The notes under the pieces: model-generated
What the model saw: the letters and a program-made list of their open reading frames with translations, nothing else
Databases searched by the model: none
What the model was told of the DNA's origin: nothing
Part shown: positions 1 to 11,527 of the stretch, piece by piece
How positions within the stretch are numbered: position 1 is the stretch's first letter
Layout of the letters: each line of letters begins with the position of its first letter
Source of the DNA: Mastacembelus armatus
Lineage: Eukaryota > Chordata > Actinopteri > Synbranchiformes > Mastacembelidae
DNA length: 64,000 nucleotides
NCBI RefSeq assembly: GCF_900324485.2
Contig: NC_046650.1
Location: 17,241,517 to 17,305,516 of the forward strand
Direction: 5' to 3'
Made by a program: the position numbers and the translations under genes

Positions 1-71
1 ACTGATATGTGCTGGGTCCAGGCTGCAATACTGTTAGTCATGGCTCTCTCCAGAAAAAGCCTGTGAAAAGA

Positions 72-880
72 CTGTGACGTTCCAGAATAAAGCTTCCGGG
101 AGAGGAGCTTTATTCTGAAGGAACTAACAGGATGTAGAAATACTACATTCAGCACATTGACTCATTAGGTTAACACTTTTCACCTGTGTTAATTCTCAGC
201 TTAAATAGCAGACCCTGGGCAGCAAGAAGCTGCCAGGTTGTCTGTTGCCATTTCACAGAATAATGCGCCTATCTTTTCATTCACTCAGCGATATCCAGAG
301 AGGGAGTCAAACTTCACCAGCCACAACCGCCTGGTGAGAATACACACTCGGCTAAGGAACTTTGGATAATTCCCCTCTGTGGAAACATCGGGAAGAGGAG
401 AAGGAGGACTGAAATAAACGGCTTAGCTTTGGAGCCGAAATCGTTCGGAAAGACGCCATCTGACACTAAGTTGCAGAGTTGGACCGAAGGAGAACGCGGG
501 GACGCCACTCCGCACCTAAAACAAGGAAGACAGGTGCGTTAACTCCATACCAACTAACATCCTCACTAATCTCTCCTCTCTCTCTATTTACTTCAAGTTT
601 CGGAGGAAGCGATTGCTGTGGCTCTACGAAGAAGCCATAAACAGACACGCTCAACGGATCCCATTAATTGAGACTAACGTCTTCACCGTCATCGAACTAG
701 GTTCAACTGATTCTGCCTCCAGCCGAATCCGTACTGGAGTCTTCCTAGCCACCATCCTCCTGATTATCCATCCACCAGTAACACGATTAGTCACCTTATG
801 TTGTTGTGAATAAACACTTTTCGAGCATTGAATAGACTTTGGGTGTTTCTGTGTGGGGAAGGCTGTGACCCAACATCACA
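72..880 (+). mobile_element. candidate solo LTR (Gypsy/ERV-type)
   Basis: The segment begins TGTGA and ends TCACA, the inverted TG...CA ends expected of a long terminal repeat, and measures about 809 bp. A TATA-like TTAAATAG lies near 203 and an AATAAA signal near 811, about 70 bp before the end, which fits a U3-R-U5 layout on the plus strand. No internal retroelement sequence lies beside it, so it would be a solo LTR. I could not find a matching target duplication, so the ends are tentative. It is an old copy. Confidence 0.4.
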
Positions 881-1431
881 AATCACTAAAAGTCATGACA
901 AGGACCCAATATGCAAATAGCTGTCTCAGTCCCAGTTTTGATAGGTAACAGAAAAAGTCTGATAAATCTACAGAGAAATAAGATTCACCCAACGCATTCT
1001 GCAAATTTATGTATCCCTTGCCAACCACAGTATGTCCCTAACACACTAACTTTAGCTCTTTAAATGTCAGGTCTTTGGTAGGCAAATCAATGATTTTATT
1101 AAGTATTATCAAGCTTGAGTTTATATTTTTAACTGAAACATGGTTAGGACAAGATAATGCTGCAGTTCTTATTGAATCAACCCCTCCAAATTTCAGTTTT
1201 ATGAGTGAAACAAGAATACATAAGAAAGGAGGTGGAGTTGCTATTTTATTTAGTGATAGCCTCAAATGTAAAAACATATCATATGGAAAGTTTGACTCCT
1301 TTGAATATGTTGCTCTTCATACCAAATCCTCCTGTCGAGCAACATTTGTAACTATTTATAGACCCCCAAAGCACAACGCACATTTTTTTGATGAGTTTGC
1401 TAAATTACTATTGTATGCATTGATTTTGATT

Positions 1432-4205
1432 AATGCAACCACAGGGGGGCACAATCCAGTGTGTTCATGGGCCGGTCCCAAGTCCGTGTAAATGCAGAGG
1501 GTTGTGTCAGGAAGGACATCCGACGTAAAATTTCAGTCAAATCAAACATGTGAATCACAAAAATGACTTCCATACTGGATCGGTCACGGCCCGGGTTAAC
1601 AACGACCGCCATTGGTGCTGTTGACTTACAGGGTGCCAGTGGAAATTGGACTACTGTTGGTCGAAGAAGGAGAGGAGGAAGGCGTGTTCGTAGGCAAAAA
1701 GAGAAGAGGAAGGGCAGGAGTGTAGGACTTAGAGTAGGGACTTTGAATGTAGGGACTTTGAATATAGGGAAAACTAGAGAGTTGGCTGATATGATGGAGA
1801 GAAGAAAGGTGATTATCTTGTGTGTTCAGGAGACCAGGTGGAAAGGTAGCAAGGCCTATAGATTAGGAGCAGGGTTCAAGCTGTTTTATCATGGTGTGGA
1901 TGGAAAGAGGAATGGAGTAGGAGTTATCCTGAAGGAGCATTTTGCTAGGAATGTTCTGGAGGTGAAGAGAGTGTCAGATAGGATGATGAGTCTGAAGCTG
2001 GAAGTTGAAGGTGTGATGTTGAATGTTGTCAGTAGTTATGCCCCACAGGTAGGATGTGAGTTAGAACAGAAGGAGAAATTCTGGAGGGAGATGGATGAGG
2101 TGATTCAGGGTATCCCTAGTGGTGAGAGAGTGGTGATTGGGGCAGACTTCAACGGACACGTTGGTGAGGGAAACAGAGGTGATGAGGAAATGATGGGTAA
2201 GTTTGGTATGTAGGACAGGAATGTAGAAGGACAGATGGTGGTAGACTTCTCAAAAAGGATGGAAATGGCTGTAGTGAACACATTTTTCCAGAAAAGGGAG
2301 GAGCATAGGGTGACATATAAGAGTGGAGGCAGGAGCACATAAGTTGATTACATCTTGTGCAGACGTTCCAACCTGAAAGAGATCAGTGACTGCAAAGTAG
2401 TGGCTGGGGAGAGTGTAGCCAGACAGCATAGGATGGTGGTGTGTAGGAGGTTAGCTAAGAAGAAGTGGGACAGTGAGAGGACAGAAGAGAACAGACAGGA
2501 GTACAGGGAGATGCAGGTTGGACTCTAAGGAGGGAGAGGTGGATTTGTATAGGTTGGCGAGGCAGAGAGACAGAGATGGGAAGTGATGTGCAGCAGGTTA
2601 GGGTGATCAAGGACAGGGATGGAAATGTGTTGACAGGTGCCACAAGTGTGATGGAAAGATGGAAGGAATACTTTGAAGAGCTGATGAATGAGGAAAATGT
2701 TAGAGAGCACAGAGTAGAAGAGGTGACTGTTGTGGAGCAGGAAGTAGCAAAGATCAAGGATGAAGTGAGGAAGGCACTGAAGAGGATGAAGAGTGGAAAG
2801 GCAGTTGGTCCTGACAGACATACCTGTGGAGGTATGGAAGTGTTTAGGAGAGGTGGCAGTAGAGTTTTTGACTGGGCTTCTTAACAAGATCTTGGAGAGT
2901 GAGAGGATGCCTGAGGAATGGAGGAGAAGTGTACTGGTGCCCATCTTTAAGAACAAGGGAGACGTGCAGAGTTGTGGAAACTACAGAGGAATAAAATTGA
3001 TGAGTCACACAATGAAGTTATGGGAGAGAGTAGTGGAGGCTGGGCTGAGGTCAGAAGTGAGCATTTGTGAGCAGCAGTATGGTTTCATGCCAAGAAAGAG
3101 AACCACAGATGCAATATCTACTTTGAGAATGCTGATGGAGAAGTACAGAGAAGGCCAGAAGGAGCTGCATTGTGTCTTTGTAGATTTGGAAAAAGTGTAT
3201 GACAGGGTGCTGAGAGAGGAGCTGTGGTTTTGTATAAGGAAGTCTGGAGTGACAGAGAAGTATGTTCGGGTGGTGCAGGACATGTATGAGAGCTGTAATA
3301 CAGTGGTGAGGTGTGCTGTAGGGGTGACAGAGGAGTTCAAGGTGGAGGTGGGACTGCACCAAGCATCGGCTTTGAGCCCCTTCTTGTTTGCTGTGGTGAT
3401 GGACAGGCTGACAAATGAGGTCAGACAGGAATCTCCGTGGACCATGATGTTTGCAGATGACATTGTCATCTGTAGTGAGAGCAGGGAGCAGGTGGAGGTT
3501 TGCTCTGGAAAGGAGAGGAATGAAGGTTAGTCGCAGTAAAACTGAGGACATGTGTGTAAATGAGAGGGACTCAAGTAGAACAGTGAGGTTACAGGGAGTA
3601 GAGGTGAAGAAGGTGGAGGATTTTAAGTACCTAGGGTCAACAGTCCAGAGCAATGGAGAGTGAAAAGAAGTGAAAAGACGTGTGCAAGCAGGTTGGAACA
3701 GGTGGAGGTGTCAGGTGTGATGTGTGACAAAAGAGTGTCAGCAAGAATGAAAGGAAAGGTGGACAAGACAGTGGTGAGACCAGCAATGTTGTCTGGTTTA
3801 GAGACAGTGGCACTGAGAAAAAGACAGGAGGCAGAGCTAGAGGTAGCAGAGCTGAAGATGTTGAGGTTCTCTCTGGGAGTGACGAGGATTGATAGGATCA
3901 GGAATGAGGACATCAGAGGGACAGCTCATGTTAGATGTTTTGGAGAAAAAGCCAGGGAAGCCAGATTGAGATGGTTCGGACATGTTCAGAGGAGGGACAG
4001 TGAATTCATTGGTAAAAGGATGCTGAGGTTAGAGCTGCCAGGAAGGAGGCCTAGAGGAAGACCAAAGAGGAGGTTCTTGGATGTAGTGAAGGAGGACATG
4101 AGGATAGTTGGTGTGGGTGAGGAGGATACAGAGGATAGGGTTAAATGGAGGCAGATGATTCGCTGTGGCGACCCCTGAAGGGAGCAGCCCAAAGGAGGAG
4201 AAGAA
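1432..4205 (+). mobile_element. RTE-clade LINE inserted in the L2 element
   Basis: The 19-bp sequence GTATGCATTGATTTTGATT occurs on both sides (1413-1431 and 4206-4224), which marks a target duplication from target-primed insertion. Inside, an endonuclease is readable at about 1720-2460 (GTLNIGKTRELADMM, QETRWKG, GADFNGHVG). A reverse transcriptase follows at 2793-3530 with YRGIKLM, EQQYGF, FVDLEK and the catalytic MMFADDIV. The C-terminal part (LRWFGHVQRRD, WRQMIRCGDP) ends at 4178, and the element closes with the AGGAGGAGAAGAAG tail usual for this family. The coding frame is broken by at least four frame changes or stops, so it is a dead copy. The 5' end is probably slightly truncated. Confidence 0.88.
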
Positions 4206-5816
4206 GTATGCATTGATTTTGATTGCATTGTTTTAGTGTTTTAACTTTCATGTTGATAATCTCAATGATGCAAGTGCAAAAGAAGTCTTGAACATCCTGG
4301 ACAACTTTGGGCTTTCTCAGCATGTAACAGATCCAACACACATCAAGGGACACACACTGGATCTAATAATCTCTAAAGGTCTTAATATTTCTGAGGTGGA
4401 GGTGACCGATGTTGCTCTTTCTGATCATTACTGTGTTTTTTTTAAAACAACCACCCCTGCTGTTTTGAACACAGGTGAAACAGAGGTAGTCAAAAAGCGG
4501 AATATTAATGAGAAGAGCTGTGCATTATTCATTCAGGCTTTTGCACCATCACCAACCATGCCATCAGCCCCTGTTGATGATCTTGTAAGAAGTTTCAGCT
4601 CCAAAGTTATGACTATTATTGATTCCATTGCCCCAATTAGGACCAAGGTATTGTCAGCAAGAAAAAAGTCAAAGTCACCTTGGAGAAAAGCCACAGTGGT
4701 TAAAATTCAGAAAAGAATATGCAGACAAGCAGAACGCAGGTGGCGAAAAACCAAACTCCAGGTACATTTCGACATTTCGACAGGTACAAAGAGAGTCTTC
4801 ACAACTATAACCAAAAACTAAAAAATGCAAGGCAATCATTTTTCTCAGAGGTTATCAATAGAAACGCACATTGTTTTCTGTTGTAGACAGACTCACAAAC
4901 CCAGCACCCTCTATTCCTTCTGAACTGCTGTCCAAAATGTCATGCAATGATTTTGCATCTTTTTTCACAGACAAAATATCAAAGATAAGACAAGCTATCT
5001 CTAGCTGCAGTCCAAGGAACATGACAATATCACCTGTGCCTCCTTGTTCTCCAGTGAATCTAGAACATTTTGATCTCCTTGATCACAGAGCTCTGGCAGA
5101 AACGCTTCTACAATTAAAACCTACATCATGCTGCCTTGATATTTTACCAACAAATTTTTTTTTAAATGTTTTTAACAGCTTAGCTCCAGATGTATTGCAG
5201 ATTGTCAATAGTTCTCTTCAGTCAGGGCAGTTTCCCCAGGTCTTAAAAACTGCTGTTATAAAACCTCTTCTTAAAAAGCCTAATCTAGATGCTTCAGCAG
5301 TAAGTAACTACAAGCCAATATCAAATCTTCCATTTTTGGGAAAAATAATTGAAAAAGTAGTTTTTCAACAAATTCACAGATTTATGGTGCAAAACAATCT
5401 TTTTAATGCACTTCAGTCTGGATTTCGCGCACACCACAGCACAGAGACTGCACTTATTAAAATTTTAAATGATTTACATTTAAATAATGATGAATCCAAA
5501 ACCTCTGTTTTAGTACTACTGGATCTCAGTGCTGCGTTTGACACAGTTGATCATGATGTGCTGCTTGATAGACTAGAAGCGTGGGTGGGAGTTACTGGCT
5601 CAGTGTTAAATTGGCTAAAATCTTACTTACAAGATAGAGACTATTTTGTCTCACTTGGTAACTATGAGTCTGAGCGAACAAAAATGAAATGTGGGGTTCC
5701 TCAAAGGTCTATTATTGGTTCTCTCTTATTCAATATCTACATGCTGCCCCTTGCTCAGATTATGGAATACGACAACATTGACTACCATACCTATGCAGAT
5801 GACACCCAACTTTATA

Positions 5817-7391
5817 CAGTGGGTACGGAAAGTATTCAGACCCCTTTAAATTTTTCACTCTTTGTGTCATTGCAGCCATTTTCTGCAATGACACAAATTT
5901 TTAATAAATTTTTGCAAATTTATTAAAAAAGAAAAACTGAAATATCACATGGTCATAAGTATTCAGACCCTTTGCACTGACACTCATATTTAACTCACAT
6001 GCTGTCCATTTCTTCTGATCCTCCTTGAGATGGTTCTGCTCCTTCATTGGAGTCCAGCTGTGTTTAATTAAACTGATTGGACTTGATTAGGAAAGGCACA
6101 CACCTGTCTATATAAGACCTTACAGCTCACAGTGCATGTCAGAGCAAATGAGAATCATGAGGTCGAAGGAACTGCCCAAGGAGCTCAGAGACAGAATTGT
6201 GGCAAGGCACAGATCTGGCCAAGGTTACAAAAGAATTTCTGCAGCACTCAAGGTTCCTAAGAGCACAGTGGCCTACGTAATCCTCAAATGGAAAAAGTTT
6301 GGGACGACCAGAACTCTTCCTAGACCTGGCCGTCCAGCCAAACTGAGCAGTCGTGGGAGAAGAGCCTTGGTGAGGAGGTAAAGAAGAACCCAAAGATCAC
6401 TGTGGCTGAGCTCCAGAGATGCAGTAGGGAGATGGGAGAAAGTTCCACAAAGTCAACTATCACTGCAGCCCTCCACCAGTCGGGGCTTTATGGCAGAGTG
6501 GCCCGACGGAAGCCTCTCCTCAGTGCAAGACACATGAAAGCCCGCATAGAGTTTGCCAAAAAACACATGAAGGACTCCCAGACTATGAGAAATAAGATTC
6601 TCTGGTCTGATGAGACCAAGACTGAACTTTTTGGCGTTAATTCTAAGCGGTATGTGTGGAGAAAACCAGGCACTGCTCATCACCTGCCCAATACAATCCC
6701 TACAGTGAAACATGGTGGTGGGAGCATCATGTTGTGGGGGTGTTTTTCAGCTGCAGGGACAGGACGACTGGTTGCAATTGAAGGAAAGATGAATGCTGCC
6801 AAGTACAGAGATATCCTGGAAGAAAACCTCTTCCAGAGTGCTCAGGATCTCAGACTGGGCCGAAGGTTCACCTTTCAACAGGACAATGACCCTAAGCACA
6901 CAGTTAAAATAACAAAGCAGGGGCTTCAGAACAACTCTGTGACCGTTCTTGACTGGCCCAGCCAGAGCCCTGACCTAAACCCAATTGAGCATCTCTGGAG
7001 AGACCTGAAAATGGCTGTCCACCAACGTTCACCATCCAACCTGACAGAACTGGAGAGGATCTGCAAGGAAGAATGGCAGAGGATACCCAAATCCAGGTGT
7101 GAAAAACTTGTGGCATCATTCCCAAGAAGACTCATGGCTTTACTAGCTCAAAAGGGTGCTTCTATTCAATACTGAGCACAGGGTCTGAATACTTATGACC
7201 ATGTGATATTTCAGTTTTTCTTTTTTAATAAATTTGCAAAAATTTCTACATTTCTGTTTTTTTCTGTCAAGATGGGGTGCTGAGTGTACATTAATGAGAA
7301 ATAAAATGAACTTTTTTGATTTTGGCAAATGGCTGCAATGACACAAAGAGTGAAAAATTTAAAGGGGTCTGAATACTTTCCGTACCCACTG
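5817..7391 (+). mobile_element. Tc1-like DNA transposon, copy 1 (inactive)
   Basis: The inverted ends CAGTGGGTACGGAAAGTATT lie at both sides, each next to a TA target site (5815-5816 and 7392-7393). Removing the element restores the L2 reading frame after YADDTQLY. The transposase runs 6136-7175 but is split by a one-base loss near 6376 (GTGAGGAGG where copy 2 has GTGAGAGAGG), so the helix-turn-helix part (6136-6381) and the DDE part (6402-7175) lie in different frames. The left terminal repeat is rearranged and about 60 bp shorter than in copy 2. The DDE signature is readable (WSDETKTELFG, QQDNDPKHT, SPDLNPIEHLW). This copy cannot make a full transposase. Confidence 0.93.
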
Positions 7392-8345
7392 TATATCAGT
7401 ATCATCTCATGATTATAGTCCTCTAATTTCATTATGTGAGTGTATTAATCAAGTCAAAGAATGGATGTGCCAGAATTTTCTCCAGCTCACTACAGGCAAG
7501 ACAGAAGTGATTGTTTTTGGCCCCAAAAATGAAAGGTCAAAGGTCATTGCTCACCTTGACTCCATGTCATTGAAAGCTACAAATCAAGCCAGAAACCTTG
7601 GTGTAATCATTGACTCAGACCTGAATTTTAACAACCACATAAAATCCATCACTAAATCTTCCTATTACCACCTGAAAAACATTGCTAGAATAAAAGGTTT
7701 TCTGTCTAAACAAGATGCAGAAAAACCTGTTCATGCATTTATCTTCAGTAGGTTAGATTATTGTAATGGCTTGTTTACAGGTCTTAGCAAAAAGTCAATC
7801 AGGCAGCTGCAGCTAATCCAGAATGCTGCTGCCAGAGTCCTTACAAACACCAGGAAACTGGACCATATCACACCAGTTCTTAGATCACTACACTGGCTTC
7901 CCTTTAGTCAAAGGATAGATTTTAAAATCTTATTGCTAGTTTATAAAGCACTAAATGGTTGTGGACCAAAATATATTCAAGATGTATTAGTTCCCTATGA
8001 GGTTTCCAGACCCCTCAGGTCATCTGGGACAGGTCTACTGTGTGTTCCCAGAACCAGAACCAAACAAAGTGAAGCAGCATTCAGTTACTATGCTCCTCAC
8101 TTGTGGAACAAACTTCCTGAACGCCTGAGGTCTGCTCAAACTGTCAGCTCATTCAAATCAGGACTGAAAACACTGTGCACATTGTGCTTTTATTTTAATT
8201 TACTTTATTTGATTTAAATTTATTTTATGTTAAATGTCTTTGTTTTTAGATGCTCTTTTCAATGCTTTTAATGTAATTATATGCCTTGTAAAGCACTTTG
8301 AAAAGTGTATGAAAGGTGCTATACAAATACTTTTGCCTTGCCTTG

Positions 8346-8865
8346 CTTTGCTACTGTTTTCGTTTTGAATGCTGAAATTCTGTTTGGCTTCTGTGCAGTT
8401 TCACAATTTTTTTGTTGTATTTGTTCACAATGAGAAGAAAGAAAAAAACAAACACTCATGGCAGAAAGCAAGACAACTGAGGGTTTTGTTGACAAAAGGG
8501 CAAAACTCGAGGAGCAGAAAACCAAACTCTCCTCTCAGTTGCAGGAGGCAGCGGGAGAATCAGAGGAGAACTGGAAGGAGGTTGAGTCAGAGGATAAAAG
8601 AATAAAGGAGAAGGAAGGAGATGAGACTGTTGACAGGGAGATGTCATCACCAGGAGCATCTGGAACATGGAGGAGAGAACAAAAGAACATCTGCAGCTAA
8701 AAACACAGCCAAACTAATGACGACGACAATAATGTAATGTGATTAATACATTCACAGCAAAGAAGAACCAAGTACAGGAGAAGATGGAACAACTTAACAC
8801 AGAGAAACAGCTTTAGGTTTCATTTAATTAGAAGTTCAGTTTAGAACATGTTGTATTCTTCCCTA
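8346..8865 (+). pseudogene. coiled-coil exon block, relic (paralogue of 35716-36240)
   Basis: This block is a near copy of 35716-36240. Its plus-strand frame 8458-8700 encodes 80 residues rich in Glu, Lys and Gln (LEEQKTKLSSQLQ) with heptad-like spacing, resembling the coiled-coil tails of the BTNL genes elsewhere in the window. In the paralogous copy the codon matching this ATG is GTG, so the start is not conserved. No signal peptide or partner exon is attached. It is cut off on the left by the L2 3' end and on the right by the LINE tail at 8866. I infer a displaced exon relic; whether it was ever translated in this strand is unknown. Confidence 0.35.
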
Positions 8866-9601
8866 ATAATACTAACAATAATAATAAATTTTATTTCATG
8901 GCGCCTTTCAAAGTCTTAAAGTCACCTTACAGGCAAGTAAAAACAACATAAAACATACTGCATGAAATACATTAAAATGCCTTAAAACGACAAAACAACA
9001 AATAGAGTGACAAAGTTATAAACGCAAAAGGTGTAAAGGACAGTAGTATATAATGGTTTATGTGGCGGGGGCTATTAAGGGGGGTCACTTTTTATGGCCG
9101 TAATTTATGACAGTCATAAAGATAATAAACCATAAAATCGTCGTCACGCTCCCCACCCACAGGGCGGCGCGATTTTCCTATTGGTCATACCTGTGTCTGT
9201 GGGTTGTGGCGTGGTGACGCGCTGCCGAGGTGGGTGTGAGGGTCTGTGTCATGTGTGGCGGGTATTTAAACACCTGCAGAAGGCGCCTGAGGGCCTTTTC
9301 TATCGCTTGTTTTATTAGCAAGAATTGTAGGGAACAACCATGATGATCTTTCCGTCAGGTACGTGCGTCGTTTGTTCCTCGATTCAGTAGCGTGTATATC
9401 AGACCGTCTGCAGCGTATACATTGTATTTCAAAATAGCGTGACTCCGTCAGGTAGCCTATCGCATCAATTTCGTTGGTGGACGAGGATTCTCCACAATCA
9501 TCATCATCATCATCTGCTGGAGGCATGTATCCGTCTTTTATATATATATATATATTTTATAATATGTTTTATCTGGGTGATGCTCTTACTGTGGGGATCT
9601 A

Positions 9602-9940
9602 ATGGAAATATGGGTCCGCTCAACAGGGACCATCGCTGAGTCGGATGATCGTGGCGAAGCATACCTGAGTGATAAAGGTGAGAGTTATTCTTACGTGTAT
9701 CCCTGTTTTAAAGCAGGATCAGAAAGTTGTGGTTTTTACAAAATGTTGGTGTGCTTCACAGAAAATCCTGGAGGGCCGCAGAGAGGCCGTCTGTCTTTAA
9801 AGAGACGCAGAGAGCATGCTATTTTAACTGAAATAAACAGTCAGGGTGAGTATGTATGTGATGCCGGGTTTATATTAAAAAATAGTAATGGTGTGTATGT
9901 GTGTGTAGCTGATTATCTTTTATCCTATCTGGTAATGTAG
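9602..9940 (+). CDS. 112-aa unrecognised protein, left arm
   Basis: An open frame of 112 codons starts with ATG at 9602. The protein is Cys- and Tyr-containing, with a basic patch (GRLSLKRRREH) near residue 60 and a hydrophobic end (VCVADYLLSYLVM). I do not recognise it. An identical frame lies in the right arm. The 660 bp before it, at the outer end of the arm, hold no other gene. It belongs to the palindromic element and is a fossil part; it is too short to assign by eye. Confidence 0.45.
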   Translation: MEIWVRSTGTIAESDDRGEAYLSDKGESYSYVYPCFKAGSESCGFYKMLVCFTENPGGPQRGRLSLKRRREHAILTEINSQGEYVCDAGFILKNSNGVYVCVADYLLSYLVM

Positions 9941-10178
9941 AGGGTGTCGAGAGCGCGGTGAGCGGAGGAGCAAGCCCCAGCGGCCCTGTGCTACCCAGCC
10001 GCTCGAGAGTCGCGGAGCGACCGCTGGCTCCGGAGGGGCTGCAGAGGACGGACGAGCTGTGTCGTGAGCGGGTGATAAGCAGACAGCTCTGGGATTACGA
10101 TAGTGAGGGTATGAGATTGATATACAATGCATTTCAACACGTTTAAATAAACGAGTTGTTTATAACGCTGTTTTTTAA

Positions 10179-11198
10179 ATGGTTTGTCTGTCTTTATATC
10201 TAGATGATTTTCAACCGGCCAAGAGACTGAGAGCTGCCCCTGCGAGATCTGCACAGAAGAAGAAGAAGAAGGAGGAGGAGCAGAAGAAGAAGAAGACCGA
10301 TTCTTGTGTTACAGCGACACCGGTGGTCGACGAGGAGAGTGAACTTTGGGGATCGGAGTGGGTCGCTGAGACTGCAGCCGCCGCTTTATTTTTGGAGCAA
10401 CAACAGGTGGAGGACGCTACAGCCTGGCCACTGCATCTTCAGGAGGATTCCACAGCATCTGACTCAACTCGGGGTGTGCTGGAGGATGCGGCTGTTTCAT
10501 CTCAAGGTGATGTGGCTGTGTGTTTTCCTACCATAAACTTTGATGATTTGTTGCTGAATAGTCAGGACACCGCACCACCCGCCGAGGTGGAGCGTGAGAG
10601 GTCGCTGTTGTATACGCCTGATGTTACTCCTGTTGATCCAGTCCGGAAGGGTGGGAAGCAAATTTCTATGCTTGAGTGGCTAGCTGATGGTGCTTATAGC
10701 TGTAGTAGTAGTGACTCTGACTCTGAGAGTGTTCCATCTCCTACTCCTGTTGATCCAGTCCGGAAGGGAGGCAAACAGATTTCTATGCTTATGCGGTCGG
10801 CTGATGCTGGGTATACTAGTGACTCTGATACTTGTTCTTCATCAGATAGCGAGTCAGACAGTGATTGTTATTCTGCGGCTTCAGAGATTAGCGGTGTGTC
10901 AGCTCTAGATATTAATTCTGCTGGTGGTGCATCAGCTGTAGCACCTGCTGGTGCTGCTGTTGCTGCTGTTGCTGCTACAGCAGATGCTAGCACACAGGCC
11001 AGTGCTGACAACACGGTCCTGGTAAACCAAGCTGTGTTAGAACTATTGACAAATCTCTGTGCTGCAGTGAAGCACAATGACACAAAACTCACGCGTCTAG
11101 AATCGTATGTCACGCATGCTGTACCAGTTTTAGCCGACTGCATAACAGACGCACAAACTCTGTATTCTACCTCTCTAGACAGAAATGGCAGGGTGTGA
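10179..11198 (+). CDS. 339-aa unrecognised acidic/Ser-rich protein, left arm
   Basis: The frame has 339 codons. The N-terminal 50 residues include PAKRLRA and a long Lys/Glu block (KKKKKEEEQKKKK) resembling a nuclear localisation signal. The middle contains a duplicated motif (PVDPVRKGGKQISML) at two places about 40 residues apart, followed by Ser/Asp runs (SSSDSDSES, SSSDSESDSD) that look like casein kinase II targets. The C-terminal third is Ala-rich and then a likely helix (VLELLTNLCAAVKHND). Such composition is common in viral regulatory or core proteins, but I do not recognise a family. A splice acceptor-like TATATCTAG lies just inside the frame, so the true start may come from an upstream exon. 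Confidence 0.5.
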   Translation: MVCLSLYLDDFQPAKRLRAAPARSAQKKKKKEEEQKKKKTDSCVTATPVVDEESELWGSEWVAETAAAALFLEQQQVEDATAWPLHLQEDSTASDSTRGVLEDAAVSSQGDVAVCFPTINFDDLLLNSQDTAPPAEVERERSLLYTPDVTPVDPVRKGGKQISMLEWLADGAYSCSSSDSDSESVPSPTPVDPVRKGGKQISMLMRSADAGYTSDSDTCSSSDSESDSDCYSAASEISGVSALDINSAGGASAVAPAGAAVAAVAATADASTQASADNTVLVNQAVLELLTNLCAAVKHNDTKLTRLESYVTHAVPVLADCITDAQTLYSTSLDRNGRV

Positions 11199-11527
11199 TA
11201 ACCTGTATGGTGGGGGTGCTGCTGCTGCTGCTGCTGATATTGGCTCAACAATGAGGGCAATGACACATGATCAATTCTTCTCTTGAGCTGCACAAACTTT
11301 TGGCGTGTGTTTTCAGCCCATCTGTCAAAATCTGTGGTGTTTAATGAGGCATTGAGATATTCTGTCTTTGGTGGCGGATGGATGTTCAACATGTTCATTA
11401 ACTGTGTGTTTTTGGTACGCATTTCAGCAGCCCAGCGTGAGAATTGATCATGTGTCATTGCCCTCATTGTTGAGCCAATATCAGCAGCAGCAGCACCCCC
11501 ACCATACAGGTTATCACACCCTGCCAT
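10868..11527 (-). other. third frame of the virus-like element, crossing the loop
   Basis: An open frame begins MAGCDNLYGGG at 11527 on the minus strand, overlapping the end of the right-arm 339-codon frame. It is Gly/Ala-rich, then carries a polar helical stretch (FSRWAAEMRTKNTQ) encoded in the unique loop. From there it runs into the opposite arm, where it reads antisense to the left-arm gene. Only the first part is therefore likely to represent an original gene. It is an incomplete part of a fossil element. Confidence 0.4.

Larger units (their letters stand above)
1030..8345 (+). mobile_element. L2-clade LINE, interrupted by two other elements
   Basis: Three visible parts (about 1030-1431, 4206-5816 and 7392-8345) form one LINE. 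Part one encodes the start of an AP-type endonuclease (FLTETWLGQD, then the GGGVAILF motif). Part two encodes the end of the endonuclease (HTLDLIIS, ALSDHYCVFF) and most of the reverse transcriptase, including AAFDTVDH and the catalytic YADDTQLY. Part three encodes the C-terminus (SRLDYCNGL, NAAARVLT, LWNKLPE). The 3' end closes with the GGTGCTATACAAA tail and a short TTGCC repeat, typical of fish L2. Frames are broken in several places (for example stops near 4821), so it is dead. An RTE LINE sits inside the endonuclease and a Tc1 transposon sits just after YADD. The exact 5' end is not defined; sequence before about 1030 is not recognisable. Confidence 0.85.
9042..11278 (+). repeat. left arm of the palindrome
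   Basis: This arm is the reverse complement of 11440-13665 with near-perfect identity along its whole length, differing mainly in the number of GCT triplets near 11217-11236 and a few substitutions. It opens with a G-rich segment (GGCGGGGGC), then an upstream region without a gene to about 9600. The 112-codon and 339-codon frames follow, both pointing toward the centre. Confidence 0.92.

Noticed and set aside
6904-7135. Minus-strand frames inside the Tc1 copies
   Set aside because: Shadows of the transposase gene; they recur at the same offset in copy 2.
8456-8668. Minus-strand Pro/Ser/Leu-rich frame over the coiled-coil block
   Set aside because: Antisense of the Glu/Lys-rich frame; no signal or domain.
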